DNA of 64,000 bases from Costus lasius (Eukaryota > Streptophyta > Magnoliopsida > Zingiberales > Costaceae): the NCBI GenBank assembly GCA_027563935.2, contig CM050447.1, forward strand, positions 17,872,001 through 17,936,000, written 5' to 3'. Both the position numbers and the translations under genes were made by a program. The notes beneath the pieces were generated by a model, which had not been told where the DNA came from, did not search any database, and saw nothing but the letters and a program-made list of their open reading frames with translations. Position 1 is the first letter of the stretch, and every line of letters begins with the position of its first letter. Positions 1-10,000 of this stretch are shown in pieces.

Positions 1-1132
1 TCACGTTTTCAGGTTAAAATGACCACAAAAAGGGTAGATTCTGGCACTCTTGTGGCAAAGGAGCTCATACTAATTCAAGATGATCATAACCAGAAGCTTT
101 CAGATTCGTTGAGGCCCTTATTGGAAATCACGACCGGGTCCCGATCAGAATCATGCCCGTGATTGTCATTATGCCTGAAGCTGAAACTGTTAAATCACGA
201 CCGGGTCATGACCAAATTCTCACCCGAGATCGCGGACCCGCCTATTACGAAATCGCAATTTTAGACCAGAGTTCTTCAATCTAACTTGAGGGAAAGCTCA
301 TGGGCACCCAGGATCTTTCTCCCCCATTGACAGGAGGCCGTGGAACAGCTTTTAGGAGAGGAAATCTACCACGAAATCATCATTTCGTGGAGATAAGGGC
401 GGCTGAGTTGCAGGGCATAGGAGGAAGCTGTCATAGACTTTTCTTGCTGGAAAAATGGCAACGGCTGCAGCAGCTTTGCAGAGCATGGGGAAGAGAAGAG
501 AGCCCACTAGGAAGAGGAAGATAAAAGCTTTCAAAGAGAAGCAAGAACCTTGAGCCTATTTAAGAGAAGGGAGTTTAGCAAAGAAAGAGGGGGGATCACA
601 TACGAGAGGCAAAGGCTGAACTTGAACAGAGGGGAAGAAAGGGCCACACAGCTGCACTCATTGAAGATATCCTTCTGCGTGAGCATCTAGAGATAAGTTT
701 TTGGGGAAGATCTTAGATCAACATTCGAGTTGCTGCATTTATTGTATAATCTTAGTAAAATATTGCATGATCTATCTCTCTTTTGTAACTCCTGCACAAA
801 ACATGTTATTACGTATGATGTTTATGGCTGAATATATCGTTTATGCTGTTACCATGAACATGATAGGCTAAGATCCAAATCAGGATGTGGGGTAGCCTTT
901 GACAATTTATTAGTTGTAATAGTTAAGTCTATTTGCCAAAGTCCTTGCTTGGCCTTGTGTGTGTGCATTGTCTGCGTTACCCGGAAGGATATGCACGCAC
1001 CTCTAATCCTTCGGATGAGGTTTGTAAATCAGCTTTTCTAGGAGTTTACTCACTTGCATAGCTGTACTTACCCGTAGGATTAAAGGAAAGCATCATCTGG
1101 AAAGGTAAGCTTGAGCCTTAAGTCGCAAAGGT
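1..1132. mobile_element. Upstream long direct repeat of an LTR-type element (left end outside window)
   Basis: This stretch is repeated at 6572-7675 in the same orientation. By eye the second halves are about 97% identical, and there is one ~35-bp indel (about 345-385 here, absent there). Two co-oriented copies flanking ~5.4 kb with a relic ORF and minisatellites fit the LTRs of a retrotransposon. The left end is cut by the window, and similarity stops at 1132 without a clean CA terminus, so LTR boundaries are not proved. It contains repeats of the word AATCACGACCGGGT (about 127 and 195). No expressed gene is supported here. Confidence 0.6.
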
Positions 1133-1216
1133 GAGAATGACTCAAACCTTATGCCGCAAATGAATTCTAGAGAACCTGTAAATTTTCACCAATGACAATT
1201 TGATCAACCCCAAAAA

Positions 1217-1395
1217 TCAAGCTTAGAAACTAGGATTGAAAGCTTTATTGATCAAACTAAGCAAATCAACGACATACTGGAAGCAACCAAAGATTTACAA
1301 AAATCAAAGTTAGAAACTAGGATTGAGAGCTTTATGGTTGATCATACTAAACAAATCAATGACATACTGGAAGCAATCGAAGACTTAACCACACG
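1217..1395 (+). repeat. Imperfect 87-bp tandem duplication at the head of the relic ORF
   Basis: The block beginning TTAGAAACTAGGATTGA at 1223 recurs at 1310, with the following CAAATCAA(C/T)GACATACTGGAAGCAA also repeated. The second copy carries a 3-base insertion and supplies the first codons of the ORF at 1334. Confidence 0.8.
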
Positions 1396-2050
1396 CTACA
1401 AGATATTAGATAACTATGTAGCCCAACAAGACATCACCTTAGACGAACCCATGGGAGAGTTAGAGGAACCTCAAGCGAAGATCAATGGGTTAGGTGAAGG
1501 TGAATTAGAGATCAATTTGGATGAGGCAGAATCAAACTCTAGCATCATAAATGTTGACAAAGAGGAATCAATGTGCATTTTACCGCCACCATATAAACCA
1601 CAGATTCCTTTTTCCGAAAGTTTGATGGATGTAAGACTTGATAATCAATTTGGTTTATGCTACAACAAAGAAATCTTGAACCAAATGATTGAGCAAATTC
1701 ATGTTCCCCAAATCAGCAAAGACCTATTAGCAATTGACATGATTGATGATGATAATCATGAGGTGATTGAAATTGATATGCAAGTAAACTCCCAATTGCA
1801 AGATTTAAATCCAACTCTTGATGTAGAAAAGGGAGGAGCTGAGACACTTGACAATATTAATCTTGAGATAAGCGAAAATCTAAATTTTAAATTTGAATCT
1901 ATCCCAAGACTGAGGATGTTTGCCATGACAGTGATCAACTTGCTTTTGAAACACATGATATTTATTTTGGTGGGAATTCTTTCTAGATGGCAAAGAGGCA
2001 AGAGATTACATGCACTTTACTATGGTAGTGACCCACCGGCAACACCATGA
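1334..2050 (+). pseudogene. Relic retrotransposon ORF (gag-region-like, 238 codons)
   Basis: This is an open frame of 238 codons between the two long direct repeats. It is acidic and hydrophilic, rich in E, D, N and I, without a CCHC knuckle, protease, reverse transcriptase or integrase motif. The last ~40 residues become hydrophobic and basic, which suggests read-through into former non-coding DNA. It is followed at once by the palindromic word CTTGGGAGGCAACCCAAG, which I associate from memory with plant Ty3/gypsy elements. I read it as the remnant of an element ORF rather than a host gene. The family assignment is inference from position, not from a recognised domain. Confidence 0.4.
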
Positions 2051-2092
2051 TATTCAAGCATTGGTCAAGCTAAAGACCATAAATTAGCGCTT

Positions 2093-2600
2093 CTTGGGAG
2101 GCAACCCAAGTATCTTACTCTAGTTGATTTTATTTCCAGCATTTTTCCTTATTTGCTTTCATGGTTTGTGTAGTTTGGCTATATTAACATGTTTTGATGA
2201 GTTTTCTTGATGATTGGTCTGAAGTCCTTGTTCATCCGATTATTCTGTTATGTCTCGAAAATGGCACAAGGAGGTATTCATCAATTTTGAAAATCCTACT
2301 TTCCTCCTAATTACAAGTTTATGATCTACTGTGCTTCAAAGTTATGGTACCTAACAATGATGATAACCTTATAGTTATGCAGTTCCGCCATTCTGCACTT
2401 TTGGCAGCAACTCTTGAAGAGCACAGGAAGCCCTTTCATGCTGAATGCTGGAGCAACTCACTGATATTGAAGTCATCATAAGAAGTCCCTAACAATCTGC
2501 CGCAAGGGAAAAAGAGAAATACCAAACCATCTACCAAGAACAATGCAAGCCATGCTCAAACTAATTGCTTTTAATTTTCTCTCTTGGGAGGCGGCCCAAG
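2093..2600 (+). repeat. Two copies of a hairpin word, CTTGGGAGGC(AA/GG)CCCAAG
   Basis: At 2093-2110 and 2583-2600 the same 18-base near-palindrome occurs (stem CTTGGG/CCCAAG), differing only in the loop. Both sit downstream of the relic ORF. No gene lies between them. Confidence 0.6.
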
Positions 2601-2819
2601 CTCATCCTCTGCTCACTTGTTTACTCCCAGCATTGATACTCAGTTTGTAGTGATTTTGGGAGTGTTATGTTGGCTTGTTGTGCCTCTCATTACTTACATT
2701 GTTTGTCATTTTGGTTTCTATATGTTCCTGTCTATTTTAGTATGATTATTCATGTTTCTGCTTGTTTTGGATGATACAGGTATATCCCTCAACTAATCCA
2801 AGGAAGATAGGCATTTTCT

Positions 2820-3420
2820 GTCATTTTTCCAAAAATCACGGGTGGGTCATGACGGAAATCTCGTATGTGATTATCATGCAGCTGACATCAGAATTTTCCC
2901 GAGAAAATTACGGCAGGGAGGTGACTGGAACCACGGCCGTAATTAGCAGCGCAGAATTATCCGAGAAAATCATGACTGGGGTATGCTGAAAATCATGACC
3001 GAGATTTCTCAGAGACAAAACAAAGACTTATCCACCGAGAAAATTACGACAAAGCCGTGACTAAAGCCACGGCCGTAAAATCTGTGAAAAATCTTACAGG
3101 AGAAATCATGGGCGGGTCTTGTCAAAAATCATGGGCAGAAATTTCAGAAGACAGAATGTGTATAACATTGACGAGAGCATCACGACTGCCCAGTGATTTA
3201 AGTCACGGCCGTGAAAACCAGTACAAAAAATCAGCGAGAAGAATCACGACCAGGTCATGATGGAAATCTTGACCGAGATTTTTTTTCAAAACTGAATGAA
3301 AAAGTCTCGCTGAAAGAATCACGGCAGGGGCTGTGACTATGGCCACGGCTGTAACAGCTATGCCCAAAGGTCCATCCATAGAGGATAATGACTGGGTCAT
3401 AACAAAAGTCGTGGGTGCGA
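2820..3420 (+). repeat. Degenerate array of ATCACGACC / CACGGCCGTGA words
   Basis: About a dozen variants of (A)ATCACG(A/G)C(C/A)GGGTCATGAC, ACGGCCGT and ACCGAGATTTT recur at irregular spacing of 30-70 bp. The same vocabulary is present inside the long direct repeats (about 127-240 and 6705-6840). It looks like a decayed internal minisatellite of the retroelement. Short ORFs crossing it have no coding support. Confidence 0.6.
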
Positions 3421-3491
3421 TTCCTGAACTGCTATCAGATCCTGACTTGCCGCCCGACCTTTTCACTGAGGGTTCCCATTCCTCCATGGAA

Positions 3492-4006
3492 CTCACACAT
3501 AGGGATGGCAAAAAACCTCATCCCCGACCCGACCCGACCCGACCCGAAGTCAACGGGGAAAACCCAAGTTGACCGGGGGTCGGGTCGGGTTCGGGGAAAA
3601 CCCGACGGGGGTATAGTCGGGTCGGGGTCGGGTATGGGAATTTAGGTACCCGATCCCGAACCCGCCCCGACTATTAAAATAACAAATTTACCCCTTATAA
3701 GTTATAACCTAGTTACTAAATCTTAATAATTTATGTAGAAATGATGATATAATTTATGTAAAATATTTTTTATTTATATATTATGAATAAAGAATGTAAA
3801 TTAATTTTAAAATATTATTTATAATATATATTTATTTTTTAGGTCGGGCAGGGTCGGATTTCCCCGCGGGGTCGGGTGTGGGGCAGGGTTTTCTAAACCC
3901 GTCAGGTTCGGGGTCGGGTTCGGGGACGGGTTTGGGGAAGTCGGGGTTGGGTCGGGGATGGCAAAACCCGACCCCGACCCGCCCCGTTGTCATCCCTACT
4001 CACACA
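3492..4006. mobile_element. hAT-type non-autonomous element (MITE), 499 bp, with 8-bp target duplication
   Basis: The element runs 3500-3998. Its ends are inverted: TAGGGATGGCAA at the left and TTGTCATCCCTA at the right. It is bracketed by a perfect 8-bp direct repeat CTCACACA at 3492-3499 and 3999-4006, the target size of hAT transposons. Both subterminal regions are packed with GGGTCGGG / CCCGACCC repeats, while the centre (about 3670-3840) is AT-rich. There is no transposase ORF. It is nested inside the retroelement, so it inserted later than that element. Confidence 0.9.
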
Positions 4007-5885
4007 GCCCACCAGCTCTGCCCCAATAAGTCATCACTACTCAATTTTTTTTTGGCGACCTCTCCAACCTCGTTCGGCGATCTCTACACTCCAAGTTTTT
4101 CATCTTCATTTCGCCGAACTCTCTATTCTGATAACCTGCTTTTCAGTGCTTCACGGCAGCAACTTCATTTGTATCTTTTGCCTCAACCATGACTCCTCGC
4201 AAGAAGTTGACGAGAAAGCGACTGACCAGCGCTTCCCGTCCAACTCCTCCTCCACCATAACACCAGCTCCAGCGAAGATACAAATATGCGATAAGCTCCA
4301 AGCTGCTCATTACTAGGTCCTTTCTGGTTGTCAGGTCATCAACACGAGGTACATGGATCCAGCTTCGCTCACCACCCTGGGTATCTTCGACGACGTCCTC
4401 TGGATGTTTCATCAATTTGATTAGGGATGATTCTTGCAATAAATTCACCCCACATATATTCCCATGACACTGGAATTTCTGAGCTCCATAGAGGTGAAGA
4501 TATCAACGCTAAAGACTACCCCAGGAACTATCGAATTTCGGCTGGCCAACACCGAATGCAGGCTGATGCTTATAGATATGAATGACATTTTTGGACTCCC
4601 TGCACAGACATCATGCATCAGGCCTCCCAACTTCAACAATGACATTTTTTAGGCTTGTATCTCATCGATGACCGCCTACTCCCCATGAAGTGCCCAAGCA
4701 TCCACGATCTCAATTCCGGGACCACACCAACTAGCATTTGCACTCAGATTCCACTACTCCAGAGGATTCTACCACATCACTCGACATGGATCCTAGCTCT
4801 TCCTCTGATGCCCAACTGAAGACTGCCACTCGTCCTTATACTAATGATATTCTACAGCTTACTCGCTAGGACTAGTTTATGTTAGGAGAAGCAAATTGCA
4901 CACCAGATCGAGGTCACGCACTCCTTCAAGATGTTTCTTCACTTGTACCTCTCAGAATATCCTTTCTACGAAGAGGATGATTAAGACGAGACGGTTCATA
5001 TCTCGGACTCATCCCCATCCGACAATGACGACGACCCAGATGAATGCCGCAAGTAGAACCGCACTTTTGTAAGTCTCTCCCTCACCCTTTTTGATACATA
5101 TCTATACTATACGCATCACGTACGATGCAACATTTTGCCTTGGGAGGGGAGATTTACATATTTTGATGGGTCACTTTACTGTTTTTATGAAATGCACTGT
5201 GTGGTAAACTTTGTGTTGTACTGAACTGTCCTTGTTGATGTGCAGTCATACCGAACTTGCCAACTTTAAACTCTTTTACTGCTGAACGTACATCGAACAT
5301 TATGAACTCTGTTTACAATATGCTCTTCCTTCATGACATGTGCTTTGCTTTTATGATGCTTCAATTTTACATAGGCACCACCATAATGTATTTCTTCATA
5401 CCTTGTCAATAGACCTAGATGCTTTGATAACATGCTGCACCTTTCTCATATGTTCTCACGATGATTTTGTTGATAAGCTTTGAACTTTGCTGACGAATAC
5501 TTCCTGAACACGCAAAAGCCTAAGTCGTAGGTCCTAGCTAAATTTTCTTACTCTAATTGATTGATATTTTCCTCATTCATGATTGATTCTTGTTCATTTA
5601 CCTGATTTATGATTGATTTATGCTCCCACAATACATAGAGAGTATCTTTCATGCTAAACAATTCATCCAGTCACTTGATTTCTTATACACTGAAAACTTA
5701 AGGATTGAACTTTGATAAGCTTTGAGTCTAGTAAATATCTGTGTATCAACATGAGTACTATTTGTTTGGAAGATTATAGACCAAACCACTTGACACACAC
5801 TTACCACCCTTACTGACTCTCAGTATTAGTTTTGGTTCGAGCTCCTCTAACTTGGCACCGTACAAGAAACAGAGAAAAAGAAAAG

Positions 5886-6133
5886 AAAAAGGCAGTGGTA
5901 CCGAAGTTACAACTTGGCATTGCCCAGCAAAGAAAGAAAAGAAAAAAAAGAGCAGTGGTACCGAAGTCCTGACTTGGCACTGCCACTAAAAGAGAAAAAG
6001 ATAAGTGAAAGAAAAGAAGGGCAGTGGTACCGAAGTCTTGACTTGGCACTGCAAACCAAAAGAGAAAAAGGGGCAGTGGTACCGAAGCTACGGCTTGGCA
6101 CTGCAGAAGAGAAAAAGGTGCGGTGGTACCGAA
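5886..6133 (+). repeat. Minisatellite with core GCAGTGGTACCGAAG, five copies
   Basis: The core GGTACCGAAG starts at 5897, 5957, 6026, 6078 and 6124 (spacings 60, 69, 52 and 46). Each core except the last is followed by a variant of CTTGGCACTGC, and purine-rich AGAGAAAAAG tracts separate them. It lies between the relic ORF and the downstream direct repeat, where plant Ty3/gypsy elements often carry tandem repeats. The short ORFs on both strands here are by-products of the array. Confidence 0.85.
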
Positions 6134-6571
6134 GTTATGAGCAAGGCTTTTACTACTACTCTAGAGTCTATTTTTTGGGTGCTTCAAATAGATTAGTGCT
6201 TCATGTGGTAAGAAACTATTTTTATCCAATACTATTGTACAACTGTTGCACGTAGATTTAACCTGGACACTCTGCTTTTCATCTTGACATCCTTAAGGTC
6301 TACAATGATTTGTGTATCCTGTGACTAGCTGTAATCATTTTGCATTTATAGATCATTGGGGAGTATAACTTCGATCAAACAATCCTCATAGAATGTCATG
6401 TCTTTCTTTTTGCTTGAGGACAAACAAAGGTTTAAGTCGTAGGTATTCTGTTGACAAAGATTTATATAGAGTTTTACATGTTAATTTACTTATGAAATCA
6501 CGTCCATTTCATGACTTTATGCCTCATAACTGCCTTTATTTGGATACATCTATGGAATCTACACCTGTTTC

Positions 6572-7675
6572 GGTATTTTCACATTTTCAGGTTAAAACGA
6601 CCACAAAAGGGTAGATTCTGGCACTCTTGTGGCAAAGGAACTCATACTAACTCAAGATGATCCTAACCAGAAGCTTTCAGATTCGTTGAGGCCCTTATTG
6701 GAAATCACGACCGGGTCCCGATCAGAATCATGCCCGTGATCGTCGTTATGCCTAAAGCTGAAACTGTTAAATCACGACCGGGTCACGACCAAATTCTCAC
6801 CCGAGATCGCGGACCCGCCTGTTACGAAATCGCGATTTTAGGCCAGAGTTCTTCAATCTAACTTGAGGGAAAGCTCAGGGGCACCCAGGACCTTTCTCCC
6901 CCATTGACAGGAGGCCGTGGAATAGAGGTGGAGATAAGGGCGGCTGAGTTGTAGGGCATGGGAGGAAGCTGTCGTAGACTTTTCTTGCTGGAAAAATGGC
7001 AACGGCTGCAGCAGCTTTGCAGAGCATGGGGAAGAGAAGAGAGCCCACTAGGAAGAGGAAAATAAAAGCCTTAGAAGAGAAGCAAGAACCTTGAGCCTAT
7101 TTAAGAGAAGGGAGTTTAGCAAAGAAAGATGGGGGATCACATACAAGAGGCAAAGGCTGAACTTGAACAGAGGGGAAGAAAGGGCCACGCAGCTGCACTC
7201 ATTGAAGATATCCTTCTGCGTGAGCATCTAGAGATAAGTTTTTAGGGAAGATCTTAGATCAACATTCGAGTTGCTGCATTTATTGTATAATCTTAATAAA
7301 ATATTGCATGATCTATCTCTCTTTTGTAACTCCTGCACAAAACATGTTATTACGTATGATGTTTATGGCTGAAGACATCGTTTATGCTGTTACCATGAAC
7401 ATGATAGGCTAAGATCCAAATCAGGATGTGGGGTAGCCTTTAACAATTTATTAGTTGTAATAGTTAAGTCTATTTGCCAAAGTTCTTGCTTGGCCTTGTG
7501 TGTGTGCATTGCCTGCGTTACCCGGAAGGATATGCTCGCACCTCTAATCCTTCGGATGAGGTTTGTAAATCAGCTTTTCTATGAGTTTACTTGCTTGCAT
7601 AGCTGTACTTACCTGTAGGATTAAAGGAATGCATCATCCGGAAAGGTAAGCTTGAGCCTTAAGTCGCAAAGGTGA
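6572..7675. mobile_element. Downstream long direct repeat of the LTR-type element
   Basis: Partner of 1-1132 at an offset of about 6.57 kb. Just upstream, at about 6411-6435, is TTGCTTGAGGACAAACAAAG followed by TTTAAGTCG, a type of sequence I associate with the region before the 3' LTR of plant Ty3/gypsy elements (recalled, not searched). The true start may therefore lie between 6435 and 6572, beyond the part for which a partner is visible. Matching ends inside a TGAGGTTTGTAAATCAG module that is expanded downstream. Confidence 0.6.
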
Positions 7676-8080
7676 GGTTCGTTAATCGAATCTAGAGGAG
7701 AAAACTTGCCTACGGGTCTGTACTCACTTAGGAACAAACACCAATGTGAGGTTTGTAAATCAGATCTTAGGGAGAAAAACTCGCTCGCAGATCTGTACTC
7801 GCTCGCGAGATTTTACGGAGCTTAGATGCTGCGGAGAGCTTCTTGTCCGACCGCGCGTCAGACCCACTTGGTTGAGAGTTTATCCATTTCGTTGGTGTGT
7901 TATGTCTATACTTCCCGAAAGGAAGTGTTTGAGTCTTTAATCACCTTAAGTGAGGTTGTTAATCAGTATCTCTAGGAGTTTCTACTTGCTTGTGGATCTG
8001 TGCTTACTTAAGAGGATTATAAGGAGCTTAGACGCGTTGGAGAGACTCTAGTCCGACCGCGCGTCGGAACCCTACGAATT
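7557..8080 (+). repeat. Degenerate modules TGAGGTT(T/C)GTAAATCAG, about four copies
   Basis: Modules start near 7557, 7671, 7746 and 7951. Each continues with a variant of TCTAGGAG...ACTTGC...CTGTACT. The last two form ~205-bp units that also share GGAGCTTAGA and CCGACCGCGCGTC (7847 and 8053). The upstream direct repeat has only one module (near 1018), so the series expanded in, or was lost from, one LTR. Confidence 0.65.
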
Positions 8081-8730
8081 GGACCGACAATCTAGTCTGT
8101 GGGAGCGGACGAGATTCTCGGAGGGGAGCTACCTACGTGACAAGGAAGCTGTGCCCCCTTGAACTAGACAAGACTTTGGCAATAGAGTTTAACTATTCAA
8201 CTGTAAGGAGTCAAAGTGGTGAACCCATATCCTGATACATATCCTCATTAGAATCCTCCCGTGTGATTTCCTCTGTTCACATCCCTGCACTTTTAATTAT
8301 TTCGTTATCTTGAACTTCACCAATTTCGACATCGTCTAGCTAGTTATTTCGAGATCTGTCGGTATTTTCCCATTAGTCCTTATGGGATCGATATTTTATT
8401 ACTTCGATAGACTCGTGCACTTGCGGGAAACGCCTACTATATCTGTGGGTGCTATCAACCATGTTGCGCGTTAGAGCTAGTTCGTGCAACGGTCCTTGAG
8501 GAGACGCATGGCGGTCTTCATCTCGTCGAGACGAGTAGACAGGTGGCCATCTGGGATAGGCTGAGGAGTGCGTCGAGGATGGACTCCTGCCGGTTGCGTC
8601 CAGATTGGTGGTTCAACCACTTAGCCCCTGCGTGGGAGTGTTTGGGTGCGAGTCAAAGTGTCGACTCGTTTGTATTTTATTAAAAATTTTATTACCCTAA
8701 TTCTGGGCGTGACAATGGGGCACCAAAGTG
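8081..8730. mobile_element. GC-richer tail of the retroelement or a second LTR fragment
   Basis: The sequence is GC-richer than its surroundings and has LTR-like phrases such as GCGTGACAATGGGG near 8707. No ORF or clear terminus is visible. It is probably the end of the 3' LTR or an abutting solo-LTR fragment. The class is uncertain. Confidence 0.3.
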
Positions 8731-10000
8731 TTTGAGAATTTTCATTTCTATTTTGGAATGGTATCTTAGATTAACCTACGTTGAAAAAATTTTTTTTGTT
8801 AATACTAACATCAGGTGATGCTGAGTTGTGACGGTGAAGTAGAAATGGTGAGATAAAAAAGAGGTTTATGCAAAGACTCGTGATTTTGTTTTGTATTGGA
8901 TTTAGAGTGTAGAGTTTAGTATAGATTAGTATGTACTGGTCCTATAATAGATCAAGTATAGATTAGTATGTACTGCTCTATTATAAATTGGATGATGCAT
9001 CAGGATTGATATCAAAAGAATTGAAGTAATATAGTTTTCTTTTTCATAGAAGTATACATTGTTTAAAGTAGGCTAAGCTAATTTATAAAATTCTTCTAAT
9101 TAACAATATGTGAATCAATTGCATGCCATAATACTGGAATTCCAAGACATAGATTGAGATCATTAAACTCTTTGCTTTTTGTATGGTTTATTACCATGAT
9201 GGTAACAATATTGAATAAGTAGAATATCATATATTAAATGTCCTAGCGAGCATCAATGATGTATATTGCAAACTCAAATATGAGCAGTTGAGTTTATCAT
9301 TAGAGAAAAACACAAATCAAGTAGGCAATTGAAAACATAAACAAATATGAGAGGTTTTTCCAGAAATTGCTCATTCAAGTCAGCATATACTTTATATTTA
9401 GATAAATATACATAAACAACAAACCACCTGCAATGACACGCTTTCATATCATTTTAAAGGAACACGAATTTTCCTATTTGATTTCTTTTATATTAGCAGT
9501 TGCATATCTATCTTTGCAATCAATTACATATCATGCGCATTAAACACCATAATTTTTTTAAAAAAATATATTAAAAATAATGATCAGATGTTTATCCACT
9601 TTCGGGTTAAACCGCGATCATCATTCATTAGAACTATGAGGCACTGTGGAAGAAGTCAATCATCCAATAAATAAGAGTTTCCAATTGAACAGTTGAGCGT
9701 TGACTTCCTCCAATTTCCCGGGGCCGGGCATTCACCATATATTATTCTCAAGGAATTTTCCGGTTCCATCGAGCAGGAAGAATCTTCGCCGCATCTACTA
9801 TTTAATATTTACCGCCACGGCCGGCGTAAACACAAGCCTCCAAGTCGACGACGGATTTCACGTCCAAGCCCATGTCGTCTTCTTCCCCATGATCACAAAT
9901 CCTTTGGCTACAAAACCTCCTCTCCTTCCGTCATCCACGCACATACATACACCAAAGTAAGACAACCCTAAACCTTCTCTTATCGTCTCCAAGAAGAAGG
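8731..10000. other. AT-rich intergenic DNA and presumed promoter of the ligase gene
   Basis: No gene or recognisable transposon is seen. The sequence is AT-rich to about 9690, then becomes GC-richer toward the ATG at 10001. The last ~250 bases probably hold the promoter and 5' leader. Short ORFs at 9693-9971 overlap the leader and are not convincing. Confidence 0.5.
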
